A DNA stretch of 41,101 nucleotides, taken from positions 1 through 41,101 of the forward strand of contig JANXUF010000042.1 in NCBI GenBank assembly GCA_025356335.1. The letters are read 5' to 3'. The position numbers and the translations under genes are program-made. Source of the stretch: Actinomycetes bacterium (GTDB lineage: Bacteria; Actinomycetota; Acidimicrobiia; Acidimicrobiales; Ilumatobacteraceae). Below are positions 15,614 through 25,354 of this stretch, one piece after another (position 1 is the first letter of the stretch; the number at the start of each line of letters is the position of its first letter). A model generated the notes under the pieces. That model saw only the letters and a program-made list of their open reading frames with translations, did no database searches and was not told where the DNA came from.

Positions 15614-17041
15614 GTGAACACGCTGCAGAACTTCATCAACGGCACCTACGTCGACGCCAAGACGGACGTGACCACCGATGTCATCGACCCGACGACCGGC
15701 GAGACCTACGCCAAGGCGCCGGTGTCCGGTTCTGACGACCTCGACGACGCCTTCGGTGCAGCCTCAGCAGCCTTCGACGGTTGGCGCGACTCGACGCCGT
15801 CACAGCGTTCACTCGCACTGTTGCGAATCGCCGACGCCATCGAGAAACGTGCCGACGAGCTGATCGCCACAGAGGTCAGGAACACCGGCAAACCGATCCA
15901 CATGATGACGAGCGAGGAGATTCCCCCGCTCGTCGATCAGATCCGTTTCTTCGCCGGCGCTGCACGCCATCTCGAGGGCAAGTCGGCCGGCGAGTACATG
16001 GAGGGAATGACGAGCTATGTGCGGCGCGAGCCGATCGGCGTCTGTGCCCAGGTCGCGCCGTGGAACTACCCGGCGATGATGGCGGTGTGGAAGTTCGCTC
16101 CGGCGATCGCTGCCGGCAATACGACTGTGTTGAAGCCGTCGGACACCACGCCGATGAGCACATTGCTGCTCGCCGAGATCGCCGCCGAGTTCCTGCCGCC
16201 CGGCGTGCTGAATGTCGTCACCGGAGACCGTTCGACAGGCGCAGCACTCGTCAGTCATCCGACGCCGCAATTCGTCTCGATCACCGGCTCTGTCCGAGCA
16301 GGCATCGAGGTCGCCAAGGCCGCAGCGCTTTCGCTGAAGCGGCCGCATCTCGAACTCGGCGGCAAGGCACCGGTCGTCATCTTCGACGACGCCGATCTCG
16401 AAGCCGCGGCAGAGGCCATCGCCATCGCCGGCTACTTCAACGCCGGCCAGGACTGCACCGCCGCGACCCGCGTGATTGCAGGCCCTGGCATCTACCGCGA
16501 CTTCGTCGACGCTTTGACCGAGCAGTCCAAACTGCTCAAGGCAGGTATGCCGGATGACGAATCGTCGTTCTTCGGACCGGTGAACAACGCCAATCAACTG
16601 AGCCACGTCCTCGGGTTCCTCGACCGCACCCCTGACAACGCGACCGTCAACAGTGGTGGGCATCGCCAGGGCGACACCGGGTATTTCATCGAGCCGACCG
16701 TCGTCAGCGGCCTCAAACAGACCGACGAGATGATCCAGAACGAGATCTTCGGACCAGTCATCACGGTGCAACAATACTCCGATGAGGACGAAGCCGTCCG
16801 GTGGGCGAACGGCGTGCAGTACGGGCTTGCGTCCAGCGTGTGGACGAAGGATTTCGGCCGGGCGATGCGTATGACGAAGCGCCTCGATTTCGGCTGCGTC
16901 TGGGTCAATACGCATATTCCGCTCGTCGCCGAGATGCCCCACGGCGGCTTCAAGCAGTCCGGTTACGGCAAGGACCTCTCGTCCTACAGTCTCGAGGACT
17001 ACACGCGTATCAAGCATGTGATGGCGAACATCAACAGCTGA
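15614..17041 (+). CDS. Aldehyde dehydrogenase (betaine-aldehyde / aminobutyraldehyde dehydrogenase group)
   Basis: The product has 475 residues from GTG 15614 (493 if ATG 15560 is used). The chosen start has a strong GGAGG site and gives NTLQNFINGTYVDA, matching the usual N-terminus of the family. The NAD-binding region shows PWNYPAMMAVWKFAPA and KPSDTTP; the catalytic pair is Glu247 (LELGGKAP) and Cys281 (NAGQDCTA). The family oxidises small amino- or betaine aldehydes to acids with NAD(P)+. GQDC around the cysteine favours the betaine-aldehyde or gamma-aminobutyraldehyde subgroup, but the substrate remains open. The protein is probably cytoplasmic. Confidence 0.88.
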   Translation: MNTLQNFINGTYVDAKTDVTTDVIDPTTGETYAKAPVSGSDDLDDAFGAASAAFDGWRDSTPSQRSLALLRIADAIEKRADELIATEVRNTGKPIHMMTSEEIPPLVDQIRFFAGAARHLEGKSAGEYMEGMTSYVRREPIGVCAQVAPWNYPAMMAVWKFAPAIAAGNTTVLKPSDTTPMSTLLLAEIAAEFLPPGVLNVVTGDRSTGAALVSHPTPQFVSITGSVRAGIEVAKAAALSLKRPHLELGGKAPVVIFDDADLEAAAEAIAIAGYFNAGQDCTAATRVIAGPGIYRDFVDALTEQSKLLKAGMPDDESSFFGPVNNANQLSHVLGFLDRTPDNATVNSGGHRQGDTGYFIEPTVVSGLKQTDEMIQNEIFGPVITVQQYSDEDEAVRWANGVQYGLASSVWTKDFGRAMRMTKRLDFGCVWVNTHIPLVAEMPHGGFKQSGYGKDLSSYSLEDYTRIKHVMANINS

Positions 17042-17108
17042 GGCAATGCGCTGGGCGACGTACCGGGTGAACGAACCGATTGGCGCATGCCGGACATACT
17101 TGGAGCCA

Positions 17109-19244
17109 ATGAAGAAGCTGTTGGTTCCCGTGGTGTGTGCCGTTCTGCTTGCTGCATGCTCCAGCGGTCCAGCCGTACGGACGACGGTTGCGTCACCGAT
17201 CTCGTCGTCGGGCAGCGCCACTGATTCGACAACCGCTGGCTCGGCCCCCGATTCGAGCTCCGATCCGCGCCCTGAGTCGACATCGCCGTCCACCGAATCC
17301 GGCACGACTGCCGATACCCAGGGGACTGCAGCTCCGTCGACGGGTTCACCATCGACCGCCTCACCATCGACGAGCACGGTGACGAGCGGAGCCGCTGCCT
17401 CTCCCTCCCCGCCGTACAAGCCCGCTGCGCTGCAGTGGGGAAAATGCACACAGGAGAAGGCATCGGCGATTCCAGACGGTGCTGACTGTTCCACCCTCGC
17501 TGTCCCGCTCGACTACAGCAATCCGACGGGTGAGATGACGCACTTGGCATTGATGCGGCTGAAGGCCACCAAGAACAGGACCGGTTCCGTGCTTTTCAAT
17601 CCTGGTGGCCCGGGCGGGTCCGGTATCGAGTTCTTCGAGTTCGGCGTGGCCCAGGAGATCAATCGGTTCACTCCCGATCTGACCGCGAATTTCGATCTCG
17701 TCGGGTTCGACCCGCGGGGCGTCGGCCTGTCAGACCCGATCGCCTGCGTGGACGGCAGCTACTACGAGCGCACCGCCTATCTCGACGACACGCCGGACAC
17801 GCCGGCCAAACAGGCGGCCCTCGACGCCGCCAAAAAGGAATTCGACGACGACTGCACGGCCAAGTACGGAACCAAACTGTCTCTGTATTCGACGGTGAAC
17901 ACGGCGAAGGACATGGACGTCATCCGTGAGGCCCTCGGCGATCCCAAGCTCAGCTACATCGGCGTTTCCTATGGGACCTTCCTCGGGGCCGTATACGCCA
18001 ACCTCTTTCCCAACCGGGTCCGTGCCTTCGTCCTCGACGGCGCGTTCGACCCGACGAAGGACGACCCGGTGACGGCGACCGAAACACAACTCGTCGGGTT
18101 CGAGAAGGCCTTCGGGAACTGGGCGGCCGACTGTCAGAACAACGCAGCCTGCCCATTCCACGCCACCGATGTCGGTGCCGGATGGGATGCGCTCGTGAAG
18201 CGCTACAACGACACGCCGGTTGCGGCAACGGACGGCCGCCTCGCCAATGACACGGTCGTTCGTACTGCGACGCTGTCGTCGCTGTATTCGCGGGACCAAT
18301 GGCCGACACTCGACCAGGCGCTCGCCGATGCTGCGGCCGGTAAACCGGACCTGCTCTTCACGTTGGCCGACAACTACGAAGGTCGCACCGCCAAGGACGA
18401 CTGGAACAACCTCAACCAGGCAAACCAGGTCATCAACTGTGCGTCAGGACTTGATCCAGCGCTGCCTGCCGATCCCGCAGCAGCGGTTGCCAAGCTGACC
18501 GCCGAGGCACCGCGCTTTGCGGCCGGTCTGACCGTCGCTGACCTGGCACCGACGTGCGACAAGATGGGAATCGTGAACCCTGCACCGGCAGCGGTGACGC
18601 CATACACGGGCACCGGGCCGATCCTCGTCGTCGGTGGTCAGCACGATCCGGCAACGCCGTTCCGTTGGGCGACGCAGATGGTCGCCGACCTTGGCGGGGC
18701 AGCGTCAGCAGGCGGTACCGCCAACGTCACGTTGGTGACGTTCACCGGCGAGGGCCACTCGACGTTCCTCAGCAGTACGTGCACGACGAACATCATGGCC
18801 AAGCTGATCTCGACAGCGAAACAAGCGGCAGGTGGCATCGTCTGCGATCCCGACAAACCACTCGCCGCTCCCGACTTCTACGCCTCGTTGCCAGCAGTTC
18901 CGGCCGTCACGACGTTCGATATCGCCGGCTTCAAAGCGTTGCTCGGCCTCGATCCGACGCAGTATTTCGCGACTGCTGGAGTGACCGATCTCGATGCCGA
19001 CAAGGTCGGTGCCGTCTATGCCAAGGCGTGGTCGAGCGCCGGTTTCGTCGATGCGGGTGTGTCGGGCACGCCGACACCGGAGGGCTTTCACCGTACGGAG
19101 TTCGTCCGTTCCAAAGACCGAGCCGGTGTGCTCGTCCTCGCTGTCAGTGCGACCGATCTCGCCAAGCTGCCGGGGCTCGCGCCGCTCGTCGCGGCAATGG
19201 GCACGAGCAAGACGCTCGTGATCCAGCTCGCCATCGCTGCCTAG
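17109..19244 (+). CDS. Exported alpha/beta-hydrolase peptidase with C-terminal extension (lipoprotein)
   Basis: The product has 711 residues and is a paralogue of the protein at 6997-8598. A clear lipoprotein signal (LLVPVVCAVLLAACSS, lipobox LAAC) is followed by a long Ser/Thr/Pro linker. The hydrolase core has NPGGPGGSG, Ser287 in GVSYG, Asp513 in GGQHDPATP and His550 in GEGHSTF, the last two in the TAP-like domain. About 125 residues beyond the usual end of the family (from near 585, AAPDFYASLPAV onward) form a globular-looking addition of unknown function that the paralogue lacks. The start at ATG 17109 fits the signal peptide; an earlier reading from 17046 would bury it. CATACT lies eight bases upstream. 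Confidence 0.87.
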   Translation: MKKLLVPVVCAVLLAACSSGPAVRTTVASPISSSGSATDSTTAGSAPDSSSDPRPESTSPSTESGTTADTQGTAAPSTGSPSTASPSTSTVTSGAAASPSPPYKPAALQWGKCTQEKASAIPDGADCSTLAVPLDYSNPTGEMTHLALMRLKATKNRTGSVLFNPGGPGGSGIEFFEFGVAQEINRFTPDLTANFDLVGFDPRGVGLSDPIACVDGSYYERTAYLDDTPDTPAKQAALDAAKKEFDDDCTAKYGTKLSLYSTVNTAKDMDVIREALGDPKLSYIGVSYGTFLGAVYANLFPNRVRAFVLDGAFDPTKDDPVTATETQLVGFEKAFGNWAADCQNNAACPFHATDVGAGWDALVKRYNDTPVAATDGRLANDTVVRTATLSSLYSRDQWPTLDQALADAAAGKPDLLFTLADNYEGRTAKDDWNNLNQANQVINCASGLDPALPADPAAAVAKLTAEAPRFAAGLTVADLAPTCDKMGIVNPAPAAVTPYTGTGPILVVGGQHDPATPFRWATQMVADLGGAASAGGTANVTLVTFTGEGHSTFLSSTCTTNIMAKLISTAKQAAGGIVCDPDKPLAAPDFYASLPAVPAVTTFDIAGFKALLGLDPTQYFATAGVTDLDADKVGAVYAKAWSSAGFVDAGVSGTPTPEGFHRTEFVRSKDRAGVLVLAVSATDLAKLPGLAPLVAAMGTSKTLVIQLAIAA

Positions 19245-19273
19245 CCCAAGGGGGCGGATCCGTCGAAGCCCCA

Positions 19274-20245
19274 TCAGGGGGTTGCAGGGCGTCCTGCGGC
19301 GGACACCTCGCTGATTGCCGTGTAATCCCGGGTTCCCTGAGGCGTCGCCCCGGTGATCGTGGCGATCAGCGTCGCACACTTGTCGAAGTCGCCCTGTGTC
19401 GCCGTGGTCTGTACCTGGCGGACATCCTGGAACGTCTGCGAGGTCGTGCCGGACGTTGCTCCGCTGGCGGTGACACAGGACCAGGTGATCGAGGTGACCC
19501 TGCGGTTCTCCAACCATCGATCGTCGCCGTTGAACTGGTCGATACGGTTGTAGCCGGGTTCTGCACCGACCGATGTGATCTGCACCGGCGTGGCGAAGGT
19601 GAACGACAGCGTCGCCCCACTGGCGTCGCCGGGGCACCGCCACGCCGTGCTATCGCGACCGTCGATCGTGTTGGCGGCGTCGAATGTCGTCGGGTTGCCG
19701 CGGGAGTCGGTCGAGGCAGGTGCGGTGCATGACGCTGTCACCCCGCTGATCTGTAACGGTCCCGCCGGAACGAGTGACTGCGTCGTCGGCGGCGCAGCCG
19801 TGCTCGCCGTCGACGACGGTGCCGAACTCCCCGTAGCGGTACTCGTGGCCGAAGAATCGGGAGCACTTGCGGCGGGTGCCGTCGTCGTGTCGGTCACGCC
19901 CGCGGCGGGTGCCGTGTCGCCGGGTGCAAGCGTCGCGCCGGGAGATGACGGCACGCCGACGACCGTCGTCGCCGGCAGGCCGCCAGGCGTGGTGGTCGGC
20001 CGTCGCGGCAGCGTCGGCAGTGTGATTTCGATGCGGTCGGATTTCCCGTTGGCGACAAACGGTTTGACGGCGAGGACGATGCCGAAGGCGGCTGCGGCAA
20101 AAGCAATCAGGCCGAGCAACGGCACCCAGCGACGCCATGGCTCCCACGGCGGGGTGTCCGGGTCGGACAACAGGACGACGCGCCCACACCGCGTGCAGGT
20201 GGTCTCGTTGACCTCGAGCGACTTCGCGCAGTTCGGGCAATGCAT
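19274..20245 (-). CDS. Zinc-ribbon membrane protein with NADase-type glycan-binding (discoidin-like) domain
   Basis: The product has 323 residues. The cytoplasmic N-terminus is a zinc ribbon (Cys3, Cys6, Cys17, Cys20). One TM helix spans about 40-61, then comes a Pro/Thr/Ser/Ala-rich stalk of about 100 residues that should lie outside the membrane. The last 140 residues contain FDAANTIDGRDSTAWRC, LSFTFATPVQITSVG, GYN and RWLENRRV, the pattern of the NADase-type glycan-binding fold related to F5/8 type C domains. Only four cysteines are in the ribbon; further cysteines in the outer domain could form disulfides. The role is unknown; binding of a surface sugar or protein is a reasonable guess. 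Confidence 0.75.
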   Translation of the reverse strand: MHCPNCAKSLEVNETTCTRCGRVVLLSDPDTPPWEPWRRWVPLLGLIAFAAAAFGIVLAVKPFVANGKSDRIEITLPTLPRRPTTTPGGLPATTVVGVPSSPGATLAPGDTAPAAGVTDTTTAPAASAPDSSATSTATGSSAPSSTASTAAPPTTQSLVPAGPLQISGVTASCTAPASTDSRGNPTTFDAANTIDGRDSTAWRCPGDASGATLSFTFATPVQITSVGAEPGYNRIDQFNGDDRWLENRRVTSITWSCVTASGATSGTTSQTFQDVRQVQTTATQGDFDKCATLIATITGATPQGTRDYTAISEVSAAGRPATP

Positions 20246-20254
20246 CAGTGCTCG

Positions 20255-20260
20255 ATGCTA
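20255..20260 (-). promoter_or_regulatory. Putative -10 element (TAGCAT) of the zinc-ribbon protein gene
   Basis: TAGCAT on the minus strand lies nine bases before the ATG at 20245. Confidence 0.42.
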
Positions 20261-20330
20261 GGTGCCAGCACGCCCGCCGCACCGGCACCCGTAGCGGCGG
20301 GGGTGTCAGCGGTGGTGTCAGCGAGCCGAC

Positions 20331-20379
20331 TTCTTCGGCCCGTTTGCCGCCAGAAGTGGCGGGTAGGTGGACTCAGTTC
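20331..20379. repeat. Dispersed 49-base palindromic element, copy B
   Basis: This is the second copy of the element at 9282-9330, in the same orientation. The hairpin is CCGCCA-GAAG-TGGCGG (20348-20363), and the outer blocks TTCTTCGGCCC and GTGGACTCAGTTC are identical to copy A. It lies 22 bases downstream of the clpB stop codon. Confidence 0.7.
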
Positions 20380-20401
20380 GGTTGGCGCGTGGTCGGACTG
20401 T

Positions 20402-22888
20402 TCAGCCGGCGTGGACGTCGATCTGGCCGTCGACGGCGTCGACGATAATGGCATCGCCTTCTGCGACTTTGCCGTCGAGGATCAGCACGGCGGCGCGATC
20501 GCCGATCTCGCGCTGGATCACGCGCTTGAGCGGGCGGGCGCCGAACGCCGGGTCGTAGCCCTCCGTCGCCAACCACGTCATTGCCTCCGGAGTGACCTCC
20601 AGCCCGAGACGTCGGCCTGCGAGGCGCTTCTTCAGCAGCTCCAATTGGATCTCGACAATTGCGCCGAGGTCGTCGCGGGTCAGCGCCCGGAAGCGGACGA
20701 TGTCGTCGATGCGGTTGATGAATTCCGGCTTGAAGAAGCCAGATGGGTCGCCCTGCAGGTTCGAGGTCATGATCATCACGCAGTTCGTGAAGTCAACGGT
20801 GCGGCCCTGCCCATCGGTCAGTCGGCCGTCGTCGAGGACCTGCAGCAGCACGTTGAACACATCGCTGTGCGCCTTTTCGATCTCGTCGAGCAGAACGACC
20901 GAGTACGGGCGGCGCCGCACGGCTTCGGTCAGCTGTCCACCCTCGTCGTAGCCGACATACCCGGGTGGCGCACCGATGAGGCGCGAGACGGAGTGCTTCT
21001 CCATGTACTCGCCCATGTCGATGCGGACCATCGCCTTGTCGTCGTCGAAGAGGAATTCGGCGAGCGCCCTGGCGAGCTCGGTCTTGCCGACGCCGGTCGG
21101 GCCGAGGAACAGGAACGAACCGATCGGCCGGTTCGGGTCGGAGAGGCCGGCCCTCGATCGGCGGATGGCGTTGGCCACGGCGGTGACGGCATCGTGCTGA
21201 CCGATGACACGTTGGTGGAGCAGGTCTTCGAGGCGGACCAGTTTGGCCATCTCGCCTTCCATCAACCTGCTGACCGGGACACCGGTCCACTTGCCGACAA
21301 CCTCGGCGATGTCCTCGGCGTCGACTTCTTCCTTCAGCATGCGCTTGTTCTTCTGCAACTCGTCGAGATGGTCGGTGGCCTCGGCGATGCGCCGATCGAG
21401 TTCCGGGAGGCGGCCATAGCGGATCTCGGCGGCCAGGTTGAGGTCGGACTCGCGCTCGACCTGGGTGCGCAGTTGCTCGGATTCCTCTTTGAGCACGCGG
21501 ATCGCAGCGATCGCCTGCTTTTCCTGCTCCCAGTGATGGCGCATGCCGGCGGTCTGCTCTTTGAGCGTTGACAGTTCCTGGTTGATCACCGTCAGGCGTT
21601 CCTTTGAGGCGTTGTCCGACTCCTTCTCGAGGGCAACACGCTCGATCTCCAGCTGCAGGATGCGACGATCCACGACGTCGATCTCCGTCGGCAGCGAGTC
21701 GATCTCGATGCGCAATTTTGACGCTGCTTCGTCGACGAGGTCGATGGCCTTGTCCGGCAGGAAACGGTTGGTGAGATAGCGGTTCGACAGCACGGCAGCC
21801 GACACGAGTGCGGAATCCTGGATGCGTACACCATGGTGGACCTCGTAACGCTCTTTGAGGCCTCGGAGGATGGCGATCGTGTCCTCGACCGACGGTTCGC
21901 CGACGTACACCTGTTGGAAACGCCGTTCGAGCGCCGGGTCCTTCTCGACATATTTGCGGTACTCGTCGAGGGTGGTGGCACCGATCATCCGCAATTCGCC
22001 GCGGGCGAGCATCGGCTTGATCATGTTGCCGGCGTCCATCGCCCCTTCGGCCGCGCCAGCTCCGACGATCGTGTGCAACTCGTCGACGAAGGTGATGACC
22101 TCACCGGCAGCGTCGGTGATCTCCTTGAGGACGGCCTTGAGGCGCTCCTCGAACTCGCCGCGGTACTTCGCTCCGGCGAGCATGGCGGCGATGTCGAGGG
22201 CGATCAGCCGTTTGTTCTTCAAACCCTCCGGCACATCGCCGTCGTTGATCCGGCGGGCGAGGCCCTCGACGATGGCGGTCTTGCCGACGCCCGGCTCACC
22301 GATGAGCACCGGGTTGTTCTTCGTACGCCGTGAGAGCACCTGGATGATGCGGCGAATCTCCTCGTCACGGCCGATGACGGGGTCGATCTTTCCGTCGCGG
22401 GCGCGTTTGGTCAGATCCTGGCCGTACTTCTCGAGCGCTTTGAACTGGTCTTCGGGATTCTGGCTGGTGACGCGATGCGAGCCGCGGACATCCCGCAGTG
22501 CCGACAGCAGTTCTTCGCTACCGACCCCCAGTTTCTGGTTCATCGCCAACAGCAGATGTTCGACCGAGAGATAGTCGTCCTTGAGGTCCTTGCGATTCTT
22601 CTCGGCGTTGTCGAAGACATTCGACAGTTCGCGGTCGAGGCGCGGCTCGTCGCCGCCGGAGACTCGAGGGAGCGAACGGATGCGCTCGTCAGCCTTCTGC
22701 TGCACCATCAACGGAGCCAAGCCGAGCTTGGCCAGCAGGTCAGGGACGATCGTGTCCTCTTGGCGGCTCAATGTCGCCATCAGGTGGTCAGCAGTGATCT
22801 GCGGGTTGCCATTGGCCTTGGCGAGGTCGGACGCGTGAGAGACAGCTTCTTGCGTCTTCACCGTCCATTTCTTGGGATCGAGAGCCAT
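20402..22888 (-). CDS. clpB: ATP-dependent chaperone ClpB
   Basis: The product has 828 residues, a Hsp100 disaggregase. Domains in order are a Clp_N region (about 1-140), AAA-1 with GEPGVGKT, a coiled-coil middle domain (about 400-510, [14 protein letters not shown] onward), and AAA-2 with GPTGVGKT and the conserved LLDEIEKAH. It lacks the IGF/L tripeptide region expected of ClpP-binding Clp proteins, and the middle domain identifies ClpB rather than ClpA or ClpC. It works with DnaK/DnaJ/GrpE to extract proteins from aggregates, and these are encoded just upstream on the same strand. It has its own -10-like hexamer and a palindrome upstream rather than a recognisable HAIR site. Confidence 0.95.
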   Translation of the reverse strand: MALDPKKWTVKTQEAVSHASDLAKANGNPQITADHLMATLSRQEDTIVPDLLAKLGLAPLMVQQKADERIRSLPRVSGGDEPRLDRELSNVFDNAEKNRKDLKDDYLSVEHLLLAMNQKLGVGSEELLSALRDVRGSHRVTSQNPEDQFKALEKYGQDLTKRARDGKIDPVIGRDEEIRRIIQVLSRRTKNNPVLIGEPGVGKTAIVEGLARRINDGDVPEGLKNKRLIALDIAAMLAGAKYRGEFEERLKAVLKEITDAAGEVITFVDELHTIVGAGAAEGAMDAGNMIKPMLARGELRMIGATTLDEYRKYVEKDPALERRFQQVYVGEPSVEDTIAILRGLKERYEVHHGVRIQDSALVSAAVLSNRYLTNRFLPDKAIDLVDEAASKLRIEIDSLPTEIDVVDRRILQLEIERVALEKESDNASKERLTVINQELSTLKEQTAGMRHHWEQEKQAIAAIRVLKEESEQLRTQVERESDLNLAAEIRYGRLPELDRRIAEATDHLDELQKNKRMLKEEVDAEDIAEVVGKWTGVPVSRLMEGEMAKLVRLEDLLHQRVIGQHDAVTAVANAIRRSRAGLSDPNRPIGSFLFLGPTGVGKTELARALAEFLFDDDKAMVRIDMGEYMEKHSVSRLIGAPPGYVGYDEGGQLTEAVRRRPYSVVLLDEIEKAHSDVFNVLLQVLDDGRLTDGQGRTVDFTNCVMIMTSNLQGDPSGFFKPEFINRIDDIVRFRALTRDDLGAIVEIQLELLKKRLAGRRLGLEVTPEAMTWLATEGYDPAFGARPLKRVIQREIGDRAAVLILDGKVAEGDAIIVDAVDGQIDVHAG

Positions 22889-22894
22889 GGCGTC

Positions 22895-22900
22895 AGTCTA
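22895..22900 (-). promoter_or_regulatory. Putative -10 element (TAGACT) of clpB
   Basis: TAGACT on the minus strand lies six bases before the clpB ATG at 22888, which suggests a leaderless clpB transcript. Confidence 0.45.
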
Positions 22901-22931
22901 GCTCTCGGGCACGAGCAAGCGGCTGAACTTT

Positions 22932-22944
22932 ATACGACACGTAT
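22932..22944. promoter_or_regulatory. Palindrome upstream of clpB, possible operator
   Basis: ATACG-ACA-CGTAT is a perfect 5-bp inverted repeat with a 3-base centre, just upstream of where the clpB -35 would be. It does not match the HAIR consensus. Confidence 0.4.
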
Positions 22945-23075
22945 CAGGTTTTATGATCAGCTGTGTATCGCACCAGCTCAATGGGGTATTGCGGGTGGGG
23001 TGGGAGCAGTCATCGGCGCCCTCGACGCCGACGGCCGTGCGGTCGACGACGTGCTGAGGCTCCAGACGCCGGGTT

Positions 23076-23089
23076 GCGGCGATCGCCGC
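23076..23089 (-). terminator. GC-rich palindrome after hspR
   Basis: GCGGCGATCGCCGC is a perfect 14-base palindrome 18 bases beyond the hspR stop. It may separate hspR from clpB transcription; no T run follows. Confidence 0.3.
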
Positions 23090-23106
23090 CGGTCCTCCCG
23101 ATCGCG

Positions 23107-23499
23107 TCAGTGGTCGGGGCGCAGGACGTTGGGGACGTGGCCGAATAGGGCGACGGATTGGCGCAGTGGGACGAGGTCGCGGCGGGGTTGGCGCTGCGAC
23201 GCTTCTGCCTGTGCGCTGGCCGCAGCTCGGCGAGCTTCGTCGAGCTGCGCCTTCAACGTCGTGTTCTCGGCCTCGAGCTCCATCACCCTGCGAATGCCGG
23301 ACAGGTTCATGCCCTCTGCGGCCAACCCCTGAATGCGTTGCAACCTGGCGATGTCGGCTTCCGAGTAACGACGGCTCCCGCCGTTGGTGCGCGCTGGTTC
23401 GAGCAAACCTTTGCGCTCGTACATCCGCAATGTCTGTGGGTGCATTTCGGCCAACTCGGCGGCCACGGAGATCACGTACACGGCTCGTATGGAACTCAT
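23107..23499 (-). CDS. hspR: MerR-family heat-shock repressor HspR
   Basis: The product has 130 residues. A MerR-type winged helix begins VYVISVAAELAEMHPQTLRMYERKGLLEPART and runs through RRYSEADIARLQRIQGL, and a leucine-rich dimerization helix (VMELEAENTTLKAQLDEARRAA) follows. This is the HspR layout. HspR represses the dnaK operon by binding HAIR inverted repeats, using DnaK as co-repressor. It is the last gene of dnaK-grpE-dnaJ-hspR, 44 bases after dnaJ, with a GGAGG ribosome binding site. A HAIR site is present upstream of dnaK, so the circuit is complete within the window. Confidence 0.93.
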   Translation of the reverse strand: MSSIRAVYVISVAAELAEMHPQTLRMYERKGLLEPARTNGGSRRYSEADIARLQRIQGLAAEGMNLSGIRRVMELEAENTTLKAQLDEARRAAASAQAEASQRQPRRDLVPLRQSVALFGHVPNVLRPDH

Positions 23500-23543
23500 C
23501 TCGCCTCCTGAGCGGTCGAGGATTGAACGGGGTGCTGAACGGG

Positions 23544-24665
23544 TCAGTCCGACAGATGTTGACGCGGCGACGGCGTGTCGGCTGCCGCAAGCTGTTCGAC
23601 CGCCGCTCGTTCGTCATCCGACAGAGTAGTTGGCACGACGACATCGACGGTGACGATCAGATCGCCCGCGTCGGAGCTGGAAATGATGCCCTTTCCCTTG
23701 ATGCGATGGCGCGAGCCGGGCTGCGTTCCTGGCTTCAATCGCAGCGAAACCGGGAGCCCGTCCAGCGACGGCACCTGGATCGTCGCACCGAGAACGGCCT
23801 CGGCGAAGGTCACCGGCACCTTGAGTGTGAGGTTCTTGCCGTCTCGGCCGAAGAGCCGGTGCGGTGCCACCTTGCAGACGACGAAGAGGTCCCCGGGAGG
23901 GCCGCCGTTGCGACCAGGCGCGCCGCGACCCTTCAGCCGGATCCGTTGGCCGTCGGCGACGCCGGCTGGCAGGCGCACGTTGACCTCGCGCGGACGACGC
24001 TCGACGCCCGTACCGCGACACGTCGGGCACGGCGTATCGATGATCGTTCCAGAGCCCTGACAGACCGGGCATGGCGTCGAGAACGAGAAGAAGCCCTGAT
24101 TGTCGTCGACGACACCGCGACCGCCGCAGTTACCGCAGGCGTGCGGCATCGTTCCCGGCTTGGCACCGGAACCGTTGCAGGTCGAGCATTGTGTGTCCGC
24201 TGTCAGGTGCAAGGTGGTGGTGAGGCCCTTCGCGGCGTCTTCGAAGGTGAGCGTCAGCGACGCTTCGAGATCGCCTCCGCGCCGCGGGCCGACGCCGCTG
24301 GCGGCACCGCCGCGGCGCTGACGGCCGCCGGTGAACATCTGTCCGAGTAGGTCTCCGAGACCGGCATCACCGGCGTTGAAGTTGTACCCGCCCGGCTGAC
24401 CCCCGGAGCCGCCGAAACCGCCCATCGGGCCCATCTTGCGGACCTCGTCGTATTCCTTGTGCTTGGCCTCGTCGTTGAGGACGTCGTAGGCCGCGCTGAT
24501 CTCCTTGAACCGATCCTCGGCAGCGCTGTTGCCAGGGTTGGCGTCCGGGTGACTCTCGCGCGCGAGTTTGCGATATGCCTTGGTGATCTCCTTCGGGGTC
24601 GCTGTGTCAGCAACGCCGAGGATCTTGTAGTAGTCCTTTTCGAACCATTCACGTTGTGCTGTCAC
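23544..24665 (-). CDS. dnaJ: Chaperone protein DnaJ
   Basis: The product has 373 residues. The J domain carries HPD at residues 39-41, followed by a Gly-rich linker and four CxxCxGxG-type zinc motifs (CSTCNGSG, CGNCGGRG, CPVCQGSG, CPTCRGTG), then the substrate-binding C-terminal domains. This is a full type I DnaJ. The second motif reads CGNCGGRG and still keeps its two cysteines. It stimulates DnaK ATPase and delivers substrates. The start is GTG 24665 with an AGGTGAG site upstream. It lies 84 bases after grpE in the chaperone operon. Confidence 0.95.
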   Translation of the reverse strand: MTAQREWFEKDYYKILGVADTATPKEITKAYRKLARESHPDANPGNSAAEDRFKEISAAYDVLNDEAKHKEYDEVRKMGPMGGFGGSGGQPGGYNFNAGDAGLGDLLGQMFTGGRQRRGGAASGVGPRRGGDLEASLTLTFEDAAKGLTTTLHLTADTQCSTCNGSGAKPGTMPHACGNCGGRGVVDDNQGFFSFSTPCPVCQGSGTIIDTPCPTCRGTGVERRPREVNVRLPAGVADGQRIRLKGRGAPGRNGGPPGDLFVVCKVAPHRLFGRDGKNLTLKVPVTFAEAVLGATIQVPSLDGLPVSLRLKPGTQPGSRHRIKGKGIISSSDAGDLIVTVDVVVPTTLSDDERAAVEQLAAADTPSPRQHLSD

Positions 24666-24749
24666 AATTGCTCACCTCACTCGTGCCCTCGCAACTCGTC
24701 GCTTCGGAAGCGCTCCCTGCGGCGTCTCTCCGCTGATGGGTGACGGCTC

Positions 24750-25354
24750 TCACCCGCGGACTTTGACCATCGCCGGCCGCAGCGTCTTGCCCTTCCACAG
24801 ATACCCCGTGCGCAACACCTCGCTGACTGTCGTCTCGTTGCCGGCATCATCGGCCGGCTCGTGCACGACTGCATCGGCGAGAGCCGGATCGAACGGCTTA
24901 CCCTGCAGGTCCAGCGCTTCGAGCCCCTGCTTCTGCAGGACGCCCATCAACGCCGACCAAATCGGTTCGACGCCGTCGGCACCGTGGGCGAACGCCGCCT
25001 CGCAGGCGTCTAGTACCGGCAGCAACGTCTCGGCGATCTTGCCGGTCGCCCGATCGATTTCGCTCTGCTGTTGCACCGCCACTCGCTTGCGGTAGTTGTC
25101 GAAGTCGGCCTGCAGACGCAGGGCGATGTCCTTGAATTGGTCGCGCTCTGCACTGATCGCGTCCAGTTCGGACAGCTCCGCTTCGAATTCGGCAAGCGAA
25201 TCCTCGACGTCGGCCGACATCATCGCCTCGGTACCGTCCGGGTCGGTCGGAGGAACGCTGATGGCGTCGTCGACAGGGAGCGACGTGCCGGTCAGTGGGT
25301 CCGTCCCTCCGTCGTCACGACTGCGCCCGGAGGCATCCGTCGGATCGGCGCTCA

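Noticed and set aside
15809..17494. 561-codon minus-strand frame antisense to the aldehyde dehydrogenase
   Set aside because: No family pattern; the opposite strand has the complete enzyme with catalytic residues.
20240..21571. 443-codon plus-strand frame antisense to clpB
   Set aside because: It shadows the AAA-2 region of ClpB and has no recognisable motif.
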